64,000 nucleotides of DNA from positions 1-64,000 of the forward strand of contig NZ_JANTHZ010000007.1 of NCBI RefSeq assembly GCF_024752355.1, given 5' to 3'. This DNA is from Ancylobacter mangrovi (lineage in GTDB: Bacteria > Pseudomonadota > Alphaproteobacteria > Rhizobiales > Xanthobacteraceae). Shown in pieces: positions 1-8,130 of the stretch. Position 1 is the first letter of the stretch. Every line of letters starts with the position of its first letter. A program made the position numbers and the translations under genes. The notes below the pieces were generated by a model. It was not told where the DNA came from, made no database searches, and was given only the letters and a program-made list of their open reading frames with translations.

Positions 1-269
1 ACTATCGCTGGCGGCTCGGCCTCGCCCCCGGAGAGACTAGGTACAACGACATCGAGGCAAGGCTCGCGACCTTCCCTTCCATAGGCGTACCCACCATCAC
101 CATGGAGGGCGACGCGAACGGCGCGCCGCATCCCGAGCCTGCCGCCTATGCCAAGAAGTTCACGGGCAAATACCAGTTCCGGCTGATTACCGGCGGCATC
201 GGCCACAACCTTCCGCAGGAGGCGCCGCAGCCCTTTGCACAGGCGATCATCGATGTGGCGCAGCTGTGA
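1..269 (+). CDS. Alpha/beta hydrolase, C-terminal fragment (5' end outside window)
   Basis: The reading frame is open from base 3 to the TGA at 267-269 and gives about 88 residues. The segment looks like the end of an alpha/beta-hydrolase fold. It has a strand followed by an acidic residue (TITMEGDANG) where the catalytic acid usually sits, then GGIGHNLPQE, where the catalytic His would follow a small turn. Only the tail is visible, so the nucleophile motif cannot be checked and the substrate is unknown. Class is likely, specific function is not. Confidence 0.6.
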   Translation, partial: YRWRLGLAPGETRYNDIEARLATFPSIGVPTITMEGDANGAPHPEPAAYAKKFTGKYQFRLITGGIGHNLPQEAPQPFAQAIIDVAQL

Positions 270-428
270 CGGAAGGGTATGGCAAGCAAAGTCGTCGTTC
301 TGGCGGGTTGCGCCACCAACGTTCCGGCCGGGTATCGCTGCCGGGTCGACCGCGCCGACCGAGGCGCTCAACGCAAGGCGTCACCCAGTTCTGGCGTCAC
401 CCGTCGCTGGCGTCGCCCTTCCCGATGG

Positions 429-653
429 CTATCGGCGTCGGGAGCTCGCGGCGCCGGCCTTGGAGGCGGCAGCATCCGGGGCATCGACCGCCTCGCGCGC
501 CAGCCTCGCCTCGCGCAGCCGCATAAGCTTGGCGTCGCGCTTGGTGGCCTCCTGCTGGATCATGCCCATCGCCGTGCGCGATACCGCCTCCGCCCTGGAT
601 TCGGTCTTGCTCAGGTTGGGCTTGAACAGATTGTTTCGGGTTAAGTCAGCCAT
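429..653 (-). CDS. Small conserved-looking hypothetical protein, 74 aa
   Basis: The start at 653 (MADLTRNNLFKPNLSK) was chosen over the longer ORF from 758 because AGGAG lies about 10 bases upstream and the upstream extension is low-quality sequence. The protein is charged and mostly helical, rich in Ala, Arg and Glu (EATKRDAKLMRLREARLARE), with no membrane segment or signal. I recall short proteins of this form in Rhizobiales but assign no function. It stands alone, beside the cold-shock pseudogene. Confidence 0.6.
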   Translation of the reverse strand: MADLTRNNLFKPNLSKTESRAEAVSRTAMGMIQQEATKRDAKLMRLREARLAREAVDAPDAAASKAGAASSRRR

Positions 654-741
654 GACGTGCAGTCTCCTATCAGAATGAAAAAAGGCCGGGTTGCCCTGGC
701 CTCTCCCGATGCCTCGACGGTTCGTGCCAGTACATCCGTGG

Positions 742-972
742 TCAGGAACCGGAGACACTGCCTCGGGCGGCTTCGAGGCTGGCCGCCGATCTGCCGCCGC
801 TGAGGCGAGCGGCTTCGATTAATAGAAAATCTTTTGGCCTTTGCTCAGGCTCAACAAGCTCGAACGCTCCATGACCCGGATATGGAGGAGCACCTCCGGC
901 TCGCCCTGATCGGATTAAACGAAGCCGAAGCCTTTTCTACCCGTTGAACGGCTTCAACCTCCCGCTTGCCAT
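742..972 (-). pseudogene. Decayed cold-shock protein gene (CspA family)
   Basis: On the minus strand the ATG at 972 opens MASGRLKPFNG then a stop. After a one-base shift the sequence reads KGFGFV, stop, SDQGEPEVLLHIRVMERSSL and LSLSKGQKIFY, stop. A further shift gives a tail resembling the usual ending. Against a typical CspA (MASGTVKWFN..KGFGFI..DVFVHISAVERAGL..L.EGQKV) the order and spacing match over the whole length, but there are at least two stops and two frame changes, and RNA-binding residues are lost (KWFN to KPFN). I conclude it is a dead cold-shock gene. The intact double cold-shock protein at 7368-7970 is not its source, having different flanks. Confidence 0.75.
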
Positions 973-1244
973 GACGATGGCCGTTCAAATCGACATAGAA
1001 ATTCGACCACCCGCAACCGCGCGAACGTCACGATGGCATCGATTTGAGAGGACGTTTGTCCGGCGCAGCTCGGCGCAAAACGCGTTCAACGTACAAGTTC
1101 GACAGAATTACAATAGAGTTGAACCGGATATTTTACAAGCCTGCGCCGATTTTATTTCTTCCGATGGTCCGCCCGGGCTTGGCGATTTGCGGCCTTCTTT
1201 GACTCGCATTTCAGTGTTATACGTCGAAAGTCGTCATATCGACG

Positions 1245-1280
1245 TGCCCCGCCCTCTTTCGGTGGAGCGGGCCCCTTTTT
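1245..1280 (+). terminator. Hairpin with T-run, possible intrinsic terminator
   Basis: A GC-rich imperfect stem (CCCGCCCTC ... GGAGCGGG, loop around TTTCGGT) is followed by CCCCTTTTT. No convincing gene precedes it on this strand. It could end a short untranslated transcript from the AT-richer 1080-1240 region, or be a leader structure for the small gene at 1343. Confidence 0.4.
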
Positions 1281-1342
1281 GTAAATTCCGAAATGTCGTC
1301 GCGCGTCGCCGGTTTGAAAAGCGGCGCGCGCACAGGAACATC

Positions 1343-1489
1343 ATGACCAGCAAGAAGACCATAAGGGGCATCAAGCCCCACCCCGCCGCCATGCCCACCG
1401 TGACGCGCGCCGCCGCGGACTGGAAGCCCGAGCCCTGCGGCCTCACCCGTGAACAGATCCGCGCCATCATTATCGAGCAGATCGGCTGA
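1343..1489 (+). CDS. Small hypothetical protein, 48 aa
   Basis: The ATG at 1343 follows AGGA with suitable spacing (AGGAACATC-ATG). The longer frame from 944 is rejected because it crosses the pseudogene and a terminator-like hairpin. The product is short and basic at the N-terminus (MTSKKTIRGIKPHPAAMP). It ends in an amphipathic helix, GLTREQIRAIIIEQIG. The helix and strong start suggest a real gene. Function unknown. Confidence 0.55.
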   Translation: MTSKKTIRGIKPHPAAMPTVTRAAADWKPEPCGLTREQIRAIIIEQIG

Positions 1490-1726
1490 GGGCGCGACCT
1501 CGCGGAGGGGCGGCGACGCCCTCTCTCGTCGGTCTACTGCCGACGCCCCCCGCTCGGCGCCTTCGCCAGCGCTCCAACCTCAGTTTCCATCAATCCCGGC
1601 TGGATCGCGGCGCCGTGACGATCCGCTCCGGGCGTTCCTAAGGCGACCGTCACCCGGACGCTGCTTTGGGTGAGTCAGACCTGACATTGCCGTCTACATG
1701 AGCGGTAACGGTCCGAAGGATGCACA

Positions 1727-1960
1727 GTGACGACGTTCGAGGAAAGCTACGATCCGGAGACCGTGGACCTGCTCGACCAGGTCCTCGCCGATGCGTGCGC
1801 GCACGCGGCCTCTCGCGTCGTGATGGACGAGGGAATTCGCACCATGCTCGCTTCGGCCGTACTCGAGGGCGCGAAGCTCGGGCTGCGCGAGCGGGACGAT
1901 GTGCTCCGCTTCGCCCTGCGGGCGATCCCCACGTTTCGCGAGCGCGAGGCGCAGCTGTAG
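1727..1960 (+). CDS. Small hypothetical protein, 77 aa
   Basis: GTG start at 1727 preceded by GAAGGA about 6 bases away. The product is an acidic, helical, soluble protein (begins MTTFEESYDPETVDLLDQ), with no signal, metal site or membrane segment. Codon usage fits the genome. A GTAACG sequence lies at 1706-1711 but lacks the matching -10 seen at the sigma-F-type sites elsewhere in this window. Function unknown. Confidence 0.55.
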   Translation: MTTFEESYDPETVDLLDQVLADACAHAASRVVMDEGIRTMLASAVLEGAKLGLRERDDVLRFALRAIPTFREREAQL

Positions 1961-1999
1961 GTCGCGGGAATGGTCGGATGCGGGAATGTCCCGCTGCGA

Positions 2000-2326
2000 T
2001 CAAGCCCGCGTAATCAGCGCGGCTACAAGGGCGGCGAGGACGACGACAACGCCCAGCAGGGCGATGACCGCCGTCGGAAACGACACGCCCAGCACCGTCG
2101 TCCCCCGGTCGTCGAAGGGGCGCCCGCGCTCATCCGTACCGGAGCCCGCCGCCGGGTCCGGCTGGAACGCGTCCCGCCGGGCCTCGGCGATCTCTTCGCG
2201 GGTGGCCGGCCTTCCGGCAGCCTCGTCGTCGGTGCCGAGCGGGGCCGTCGCCGGATCGGGGAACGGGACCTTGTCCCCGAAACGGCCGCTGTCGATCTCC
2301 TCGCGCAGATGACTGTTCGTCGGCAT
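2000..2326 (-). CDS. Hypothetical membrane-anchored protein, 108 aa
   Basis: The start at 2326 (MPTNSHLREEIDSGRFGDK) has GGAGC upstream, and the 80-residue upstream extension of the frame is discarded. The N-terminal 80 residues are acidic and Pro/Gly-rich, probably disordered. The C-terminus is one hydrophobic helix (TAVIALLGVVVVLAALVAAL) ending in Arg-Ala. This suggests a tail-anchored or single-span inner-membrane protein with a long cytoplasmic tail. No family recognised. Confidence 0.6.
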   Translation of the reverse strand: MPTNSHLREEIDSGRFGDKVPFPDPATAPLGTDDEAAGRPATREEIAEARRDAFQPDPAAGSGTDERGRPFDDRGTTVLGVSFPTAVIALLGVVVVLAALVAALITRA

Positions 2327-2448
2327 GATCGCTGCTCCATATGTCGCGCGCATCCCGCCAGCCGATGGCGACTTCCTGAATAAGCCGGTGAAGCCCCTGG
2401 ACGTTCCCCTGCCGACCCCGGCGGGGCGACCGACCGGTTCCACAGGCC

Positions 2449-2482
2449 AAAAAAATCGCCCGCGGAAATTTCCACGGGCGAT
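2449..2482 (-). terminator. Strong intrinsic terminator downstream of the deacylase gene
   Basis: Read on the minus strand, ATCGCCCGTGG-AAATTT-CCGCGGGCGAT forms an 11-bp stem with one G-U pair, followed directly by a run of T. It lies about 180 bases past the stop of the deacylase gene at 2659 and is the obvious end of that transcript. Confidence 0.8.
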
Positions 2483-2658
2483 CTCTCGTCCGGCGGAAAC
2501 CCGTTGCCATTTCGCAGGCCCACGGGGCGACGCAGGCGCCTGTCCGGTTCGGGAACGCTCGGGCATTTCATCAGCCGCAGGGCGCGTGAGGCGGCGCGGA
2601 TCGGGCCGTGCTTATGGGCGGGCCCGTCATGATGCCGCCGGCACCATGTGCCCGATCA

Positions 2659-3864
2659 TCACTCAGGATAGGTCTCGCTTCCCTGCGCCCCGTCCTTGTG
2701 AAAAAGGATGAAGGTCAGAGGATTGCCCGGCTCGGCCATCGCGTCGCTGCGCTGGCCCGTTATCTCTCCGGCCACGCCGCTCGTATATTCGGCGACCACC
2801 TCGCCGAAGCTGTTGCGCTGGAGGGCAACCTTCTGTCCGGGCTCGACCTTCTCGTTGAGCTTGACCAGATGCTCGACGAGGCCGCCCTCGGTCGCCAGGA
2901 TCGGAACCGCGCTGTTGCCGACGAAGACGTCCACATCCTTCCCCGTGCGCCCCATGGCCCCGGCGACGATTCCGTAATGCTTGAGCACGTTCATCGTGCC
3001 CTCGACGAACAGTCCGATCATGTCGAGGTCCAGCACACGCGCGGCGCCGATCTCCGGTGTGAACGCCGGAATGCCCACATCCATGAAGGCATTGTGCAGG
3101 ACGCCGGGATATACGTGATTGTCGAAGACCTGGCCGACGGGGAAAAGCTCCACCATCTCCCTGACCTCCGGCACGTCCATGCCGCCAATATTGAACGCGG
3201 TGACCTCGAATCCCGTGGTCCCGGTGTGGAAGTCGATGGCGGCGTCGGCATTGCGCCGCAGCAGCCGGTTGAACAGCAGTCCGGCATGCCGGCTCGGGGC
3301 GGTCAGGCCGTTCTCGTTTCCGGGCCACTCGCGATTCAGGTCGATCAGATCGGCACCCCTGCCGGCATTGGGCCATCTGCGCTGCATGCCTTCCATGGCC
3401 GCGCGCGCAACATCGGTGACGGCCATCACCGTGCCCGACATCTGCGCCGGGTCGAGCTGGTTCATCACGGTCTGGACCGTGTGCACCGAGCTCATCTCGT
3501 CGCCATGCACGCCGCTCACCAGGACGACGCGCTTGCCCGGCTTCGCTCCCCTGGCGACGGTCACCGACACGTACCAGTGCTGGCCGGTGGGCATTTCGAC
3601 GCCCTGAAAATAGAGGAAATGCTTGCGTCCCGGCTCGAGGTCCTCGACGTCGAGCGCGCTGACGACCTTTTTCCCCTGGATGACATCGCCCGTATAGACC
3701 GTCGCCGCGGAGGCACCGGACCCGGCGTCCGGCGCGGAAGTCGCTGCGCCCTGCGCGGCGGCGGAGCCGGCGCTGGCCAGGAGGCTGGCCGATGAGCCTA
3801 TCGTCGCGACCGACGCGATCATGAAGTCGCGGCGGCCGAGGCGCTCGTCCGGTTCGTTCGACAT
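2659..3864 (-). CDS. Tat-exported deacylase of the succinylglutamate desuccinylase/aspartoacylase family
   Basis: The start at 3864 has AAGGAA 8 bases upstream. The 401-aa protein opens with a twin-arginine signal (RRDFM, residues 11-15, then a hydrophobic stretch ending SAAAQGA). The zinc motif of M14-type deacylases is visible as GVHGDE (H120, E123), with the third ligand His213 in DFHTGTTG. NREWPG near 178 is typical of the family. It probably removes an acyl group from an N-acyl amino acid or related amide in the periplasm. Substrate unknown. It is monocistronic and ends at a strong terminator. The 500-base upstream region contains two GTAACG elements (see findings). Confidence 0.8.
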   Translation of the reverse strand: MSNEPDERLGRRDFMIASVATIGSSASLLASAGSAAAQGAATSAPDAGSGASAATVYTGDVIQGKKVVSALDVEDLEPGRKHFLYFQGVEMPTGQHWYVSVTVARGAKPGKRVVLVSGVHGDEMSSVHTVQTVMNQLDPAQMSGTVMAVTDVARAAMEGMQRRWPNAGRGADLIDLNREWPGNENGLTAPSRHAGLLFNRLLRRNADAAIDFHTGTTGFEVTAFNIGGMDVPEVREMVELFPVGQVFDNHVYPGVLHNAFMDVGIPAFTPEIGAARVLDLDMIGLFVEGTMNVLKHYGIVAGAMGRTGKDVDVFVGNSAVPILATEGGLVEHLVKLNEKVEPGQKVALQRNSFGEVVAEYTSGVAGEITGQRSDAMAEPGNPLTFILFHKDGAQGSETYPE

Positions 3865-4201
3865 GGCGCAGTTCCTTTCGGTGAGATCGGCAGAGGCTTC
3901 CTGCCGCCTGATGAGCGCGGACAGGCGCGTTTCGCGTGGGAACGGGCGAGGCCGAGCGGATACTCCCAGCGCTCGATGCAGGCCCCATGACGGCACGCGG
4001 TCATGCTTGCGCCCGCCCGGCGCCGAGCGCAATGCCGCACCGCTTCGATCAACCGAAGGTGCCCGCATGACATAGGCCGTCCGGACAGGCCTCGCCGCCT
4101 GCCCCGTCGGCGCGAACCAACTCGCCGGGGACGAGATCGTCGGTGTCTGGAAATTCGGGAAATGAGCGTCTGCGATGGCCGCCAGAGAGGCCGCCCCTGA
4201 C

Positions 4202-4227
4202 GTAACGTCAGGCACCCGAAACACGTC
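4202..4227 (+). promoter_or_regulatory. GTAACG-N16-CGTC, weak sigma-F-type promoter match
   Basis: GTAACG at 4202-4207 and CGTC at 4224-4227 have the spacing seen at the sites near 10.9, 15.9 and 17.4 kb. It is embedded in a palindrome, CCTGACGTAACGTCAGG. No credible plus-strand gene follows before the antisense tRNA, so this may be chance or drive a short RNA. The 3865-4372 stretch contains no gene I can support. Confidence 0.3.
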
Positions 4228-4293
4228 GTGAACGATTCGGGATGTTCTCGAGACTTTTCGTTCCGACGCTCTCGGCCAAGAAGCATACCGAAG

Positions 4294-4319
4294 AACGGCC
4301 GTCGTACCTGTTTCGTTAC
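4294..4319 (-). promoter_or_regulatory. GTAACG-N16-CGTT, candidate promoter upstream of the deacylase
   Basis: Read on the minus strand, GTAACG (4319-4314) is followed by 16 bases and CGTTCT (4297 down). It points to the deacylase gene and would give a leader of about 420 bases, which is long. The -10 differs from the CGTA/CGAA of the better sites. Confidence 0.35.
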
Positions 4320-4372
4320 GACTGCCGCGCGCCAACAGGAGCCGTATCCAGACGCATATCCGATGCGTTAGA

Positions 4373-4449
4373 TGGCGACCGCGGCTGGGCTCGAACCAGC
4401 GACCTGCCGCTTAGAAGGCGGCTGCTCTATCCAGCTGAGCTACGCGGCC
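4373..4449 (-). tRNA. tRNA-Arg (anticodon TCT)
   Basis: The minus strand folds as a complete cloverleaf with acceptor GGCCGCG paired to CGCGGTC, anticodon loop CTTCTAA giving TCT, T-arm GGTTCGAGCC, and an encoded CCA at 4375-4373. It reads AGA codons, which are rare in this GC-rich genome. Confidence 0.97.
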
Positions 4450-4473
4450 TTTCCGGCATGAACGCTCACGCGG

Positions 4474-4779
4474 TCAGTGGGTCCACTGGCCGAGGCGGCG
4501 GAAGCTGAAATTGTCCGCATAGGCGATGCGCCGGCGCGAGGCTTCCTTCGGCTCCTGGATCTGGTAGGCGATGCCGTGCCGCTCGGCATAGGCGACCGCC
4601 TCTTCCTTGGAATCGAAGCGCAGACGAAGCTGGCTCTTCATGTCGCCGGAGCTGGTATAGCCCATCAGCGGCTCGACCTGCCGGGCCTGCTCGGGCTCAT
4701 AGTCGAGCACCCAGAGCTTGGTCTTGGCCGTGCCGGACTGCATGGCATTCCGGGTCGGCTTGTAAATGCGCGCCACCAT
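4474..4779 (-). CDS. NADH dehydrogenase accessory subunit, NDUFS4-like (ETC complex I conserved region)
   Basis: Start at 4779 (MVARIYKPTRNAMQSG) with GGGGAG upstream; 101 aa. MVARIYKPTRNAMQSG and the ending RRRIAYADNFSFRRLGQWTH are characteristic of the 18-kDa complex I accessory family shared by alphaproteobacteria and mitochondria (AQDQ/NDUFS4). It would bind the peripheral arm of complex I and stabilise it. It lies between two tRNA genes on the same strand, an arrangement I recall in other Rhizobiales. Confidence 0.9.
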   Translation of the reverse strand: MVARIYKPTRNAMQSGTAKTKLWVLDYEPEQARQVEPLMGYTSSGDMKSQLRLRFDSKEEAVAYAERHGIAYQIQEPKEASRRRIAYADNFSFRRLGQWTH

Positions 4780-4832
4780 TCTACTCGCTCCCCTGCCCTT
4801 CGCCTCTCGCAAGCCAAGATCGCACGTCCGGA

Positions 4833-4909
4833 TGGTCGGGGCAGCAGGATTCGAACCTGCGACCTGAAGTTCCCAAAACTTCCGCGCTACCGGGCTGCGC
4901 TATGCCCCG
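4833..4909 (-). tRNA. tRNA-Pro (anticodon TGG)
   Basis: On the minus strand acceptor CGGGGCA pairs with TGCCCCG. The anticodon arm is GAAGT-TTTGGGA-ACTTC (TGG), the T-arm GGTTCGAATCC, and CCA is encoded. Complete and intact. Confidence 0.97.
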
Positions 4910-5080
4910 ACGGCTACAAACCGTTGCAACCAAACGATCTTCGAACGCCGCACCGCGCCGCTCGCGACATGCAATGGCACAGACCGGCGCACCAAGGCAA
5001 GAGCCGCCTCTCGACGGGCTGCTCCGCGCCGATCGCAGGGTGAGCGCGGGAACTTAGTTGTGAAGACCCGAATCATATGA

Positions 5081-5109
5081 TTGACACAAAGTTAAGGATT
5101 ATATTGTAT
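5081..5109 (+). promoter_or_regulatory. Possible sigma-70 promoter for the GT4 gene
   Basis: In the AT-rich stretch upstream of 5179, TTGACA (5081-5086) is followed after 17 bases by TTGTAT (5104-5109). A consensus -35 and poor -10 make this a moderate candidate. The rest of 4910-5178 holds nothing else I recognise. Confidence 0.4.
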
Positions 5110-5178
5110 GAACAGCGAGGGGCATAAGCTGTTTTTAATAGTAACAATGTAGCCACTTAGCGCCCTTCGAAAACAATC

Positions 5179-6879
5179 ATGTCAGTAAAACTAAAAACTG
5201 CTCTCGTCATCGACGCCGTGACGAACAGCCCGGATTCCGTGGCCCGGGACTGTCTCGCCCAGTACGCTCTACTGTCGGACGACGGACAGAACAGGGACGT
5301 CCGGATATTCTGCGAGCGCCCCCGCTCCTCGTCCCACCCGGATATCGCGTTCCATGACCTCGCCGAGCTGCCGGCGTGGCTGGAGGGAGATGGCGAGTCG
5401 GTGGTCATCTATCACTGGCGCGACGGCAATCCCGACTTCGACGCGCGGTTCGCGCGCCTCGGCACGCGACGCATCATACGCTGGCACAACAACACGCCGC
5501 CCTGGTTCTTCGCGCCCTATGCGGCGAGCTGCGCGGCCAACACGCTGCGGGGGCTGAAGGCCATCCGCGAATTCGCTGCCATGGCGGGCATCGAGTTCTG
5601 GGCCAATTCGGCCTATTCGGCCCGGCAGCTCGTGGTGCTGGGCGCCGATCCCGCGGCGATCCGCGTGGTGCAGCCGCTCTCGCCGCTGCTGGCCGACGTC
5701 GCGGCGGGCGACCAGAGCCTCGCTGCACCCGGCCTGCTCCATTTCATCGGCAGCAACAACCGGGGGCCGCTGCGCCTGCTGTTCGTCGGCCGCTTCGTTC
5801 CGCACAAGGGCCATCGCCATCTGGTGGCGACCGCCGCCATGGTGCAGCAGATCACCGGGCGGCCGGTCGAGCTCAACCTGGTCGGCCGCGCCGACCCGGT
5901 GATGGGCGGCTATGTCGACGAGGTGCTGCGCCTGGCGCGCGAGCTCGGCGTCTCTATCACCGACCATGGCGAGATCTCGGGCGCCGCGATCGAGCATCTC
6001 TACTGCCGCTGCGACGTGTTCCTCATGCTCTCCGAGCACGAGGGCTTCGGCCTGCCTGTGCTCGAGGCGGCGCGGTTCGGCCTGCCGGTGGTCGGCGTGC
6101 GCGCAGCGGCGACGGCGGAAATTCTCGCCGGCCATCCGCTCTGCCTCGACCGCTTCGACCATGTGGAGCTCGCCCGCCGGGCGGTCGCTTCCTGCCAGCC
6201 GGCCGTGCGTCAGGCGGTGGTGATCTGGCAGCGCCAGGAGCTCGGCGCGCGCCATTCCCTCGCCCTGGTGGCGCGGCAGATCGATGACGCCATGGCCGGC
6301 GCGCAGCCGCCCGAACGAGTCGGCGCCGATGCGCCGGAGGAACTGGCGGCACTGGTGGCGCAGGCGCTCGAGGCGGTGCCCGTCCCGCCGCTGCCGGAGG
6401 CGTTGGAGGCGCGCCTTCGCACGCTGCCGGCCGAGAACCCGGGACGGCTCGTCAGCCTGCACGACATCGACGCCTATTCCGCGCTGATCCGCGGGGAGCC
6501 CGAGGCCGGCGATCTCTACAAGGCGACGTGGCGGCAGGGCTTCCCGGCCAAGCGGCGCTGGAGCAGCCGCGTCTACCGGGCGATCCGGCGCTTTGCCTTC
6601 AGCCTGAACTTCGGCCTCGTGGCGGCGATCGAACGCTCGCGCCGGGACACGGACCGCAGGATCAACCACCTGTCGGAGGAACTCGGCGCGGTGAAGCAGC
6701 AGAACGCGGCCATCCTGCAGCGCCTCGACCGGATGCTTGGAACGGAAGACCGCGCAGCCGAGCCCACCTCCCTACGCGCGCCCTCGCTCGCCGCCGTGCT
6801 GCCGAGCGCTCACGAGCCGGACGACGCCCCGGATGCGGTGGCCGCGCGCAGCGCGCCGGGCGGCCTCACTCTCCGCTGA
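5179..6879 (+). CDS. GT4-family glycosyltransferase with C-terminal coiled coil
   Basis: 566 aa, cytoplasmic. The GT-B donor domain is clear. LLFVGRFVPHKGHRHL near 195 is the start of the Rossmann domain, and the E-x7-E motif is in EHEGFGLPVLEAARFGLP near 285. This family retains the anomeric configuration while transferring a sugar from an NDP-sugar, usually in polysaccharide synthesis. Residues about 490-530 form a basic, amphipathic then coiled-coil region (RRINHLSEELGAVKQQNAAI), unusual for the family and perhaps a membrane or self-association element. The gene is alone. Its end overlaps the convergent DUF192 gene by 14 bases. Acceptor unknown. Confidence 0.85.
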   Translation: MSVKLKTALVIDAVTNSPDSVARDCLAQYALLSDDGQNRDVRIFCERPRSSSHPDIAFHDLAELPAWLEGDGESVVIYHWRDGNPDFDARFARLGTRRIIRWHNNTPPWFFAPYAASCAANTLRGLKAIREFAAMAGIEFWANSAYSARQLVVLGADPAAIRVVQPLSPLLADVAAGDQSLAAPGLLHFIGSNNRGPLRLLFVGRFVPHKGHRHLVATAAMVQQITGRPVELNLVGRADPVMGGYVDEVLRLARELGVSITDHGEISGAAIEHLYCRCDVFLMLSEHEGFGLPVLEAARFGLPVVGVRAAATAEILAGHPLCLDRFDHVELARRAVASCQPAVRQAVVIWQRQELGARHSLALVARQIDDAMAGAQPPERVGADAPEELAALVAQALEAVPVPPLPEALEARLRTLPAENPGRLVSLHDIDAYSALIRGEPEAGDLYKATWRQGFPAKRRWSSRVYRAIRRFAFSLNFGLVAAIERSRRDTDRRINHLSEELGAVKQQNAAILQRLDRMLGTEDRAAEPTSLRAPSLAAVLPSAHEPDDAPDAVAARSAPGGLTLR

Positions 6880-7339
6880 ACAGGCGGTGGTGCACGCGGT
6901 CGCCGACCTCGATCCCGCGCGCCTTCGCCGTGCCGGCCGGCAGCTCCAGCACGGCGCTGACCGGAACCTGCGAGGAAATGGTCTGGGTGGAGAGCGGCAC
7001 CGTGTTCGCCGCGATACTGGCGACGCGTCCGTCCGCGCGGATGAACACCATGTCGAGCGGGATATAGGTGTTCTTCATCCACATATAGACCGGCTGCTGC
7101 ACGCCGAAGTCGAACAGCATGCCGGCGTCGGGCGCCAGCTCGGTGCGGTACATCAGGCCCTTGGCGCGCTCGGCCGCGTTCTCGGCCAACTCGACCTTGA
7201 AGGTCGCCTCGCCCGATTTCGTGTCGATGGTGAGGGTCTCGATGGTCGCGGCGTTCACCGCGCCGGCGGCAAGCAGAAGCACGAGGACACACGCAAAGCC
7301 GCGCATACCCGCGGCCATCGCCCGAAAACCAGACGTCAT
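6866..7339 (-). CDS. Exported DUF192 family protein
   Basis: 157 aa with an N-terminal signal peptide (FACVLVLLLAAGAVNAA). The mature part has the DUF192 hallmarks ERAKGLMYRTEL, MLFDFG, PVYMWMKNTYIPLDMVFI and VLELPAG. The fold is a small beta-barrel of unknown biochemical role. Several ATGs lie close together (7339, 7318, 7306); the first is given. The 3' end overlaps the convergent glycosyltransferase. Confidence 0.85.
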   Translation of the reverse strand: MTSGFRAMAAGMRGFACVLVLLLAAGAVNAATIETLTIDTKSGEATFKVELAENAAERAKGLMYRTELAPDAGMLFDFGVQQPVYMWMKNTYIPLDMVFIRADGRVASIAANTVPLSTQTISSQVPVSAVLELPAGTAKARGIEVGDRVHHRLFSGE

Positions 7340-7367
7340 ACCGACTTGGCGCGCCGAGGCGCCTTCC

Positions 7368-7970
7368 CTAATGCGACGAAGGCGTCGAGGCCCCGTCCGG
7401 ACGCACCTCGGCGGCCATCAGCCCTTTTGGACCTGGCCCGAAGCGCACCAGAACCATCTGCCCGGGGCGCAGTTCGGTCAAGCCGTGGCGGCGCAGAGTC
7501 TCCATGTGGACGAAGATGTCCTCCGTCCCCTCCCCGCGCGAGAGGAAGCCGAAGCCGCGCAGCCGGTTGAACCACTTCACCCAGGCCCGCTCGAACCCGC
7601 CCACGGGCTGCACCGTCACATGGGTGCGCGCCTGCGGAAGCTGGGAGTGATGCACGGCGGTGGAGGAATCCATCGACAGCACGCGCAGGGCCTGGAAGCC
7701 GCGTTCGCGCGCCACCGCCTCGCAGACGATGCGCGCGCCTTCCTGCGCGGTCACGAAGCCGCCGCGGCGCAGGCAGGTGACATGAAGCAGCACGTCGCTG
7801 CCGCCGCCATCCGGCACCACGAAGCCATAGCCCTTCGATACGTCGAACCATTTGATGGTGCCGGCGATCTGGACGATACCGGCATCGGCCTGACGTGCGT
7901 CGCCGACCTCATTGTCCACGGGCTCGTGATTGACCAGGCCTAATCGTGGCGCAGAACTGTCGGCTACCAT
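7368..7970 (-). CDS. Double cold-shock-domain protein
   Basis: 200 aa with a good Shine-Dalgarno (GGAGGTGG) before the ATG at 7970. Two CSDs are visible. The first, near 37-98, has GTIKWFDVSKGYGFVVPDGG and DVLLHVTCLRRGGF. The second, near 129-190, has VKWFNRLRGFGFLSRGEG and DIFVHMETLRRHGL. Each keeps the RNP-1 and RNP-2 aromatics, so both should bind single-stranded RNA or DNA. The first 36 residues and the linker are disordered. Duplicated-CSD proteins of about this length are common in alphaproteobacteria and are often induced in stationary phase. Nothing further is seen in 7971-8130. Confidence 0.9.
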   Translation of the reverse strand: MVADSSAPRLGLVNHEPVDNEVGDARQADAGIVQIAGTIKWFDVSKGYGFVVPDGGGSDVLLHVTCLRRGGFVTAQEGARIVCEAVARERGFQALRVLSMDSSTAVHHSQLPQARTHVTVQPVGGFERAWVKWFNRLRGFGFLSRGEGTEDIFVHMETLRRHGLTELRPGQMVLVRFGPGPKGLMAAEVRPDGASTPSSH

Positions 7971-8130
7971 CGGCCACCCACCTCCGGGAACGCCTCACCC
8001 CGCCATATCACATCTGGCGAGCCATGGATGATTCTCGTCGTTAGAGCATAACACTCGATTCCGCCACGAAAACACCCAAATCACGTCGCAGCGCGGGTTT
8101 GGAACAGCTTTAACCCGAGCGGCAACCCGA

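Noticed and set aside
944-1489. A 181-aa plus-strand frame
   Set aside because: It runs through the cspA remnant and a terminator-like hairpin. Only the last 48 codons have a ribosome binding site and normal composition.
1706-1728. GTAACG at 1706 as another SigF-type promoter
   Set aside because: The 16-base spacing lands on GTGA, the start codon of the gene, not on CGTA or CGAA.
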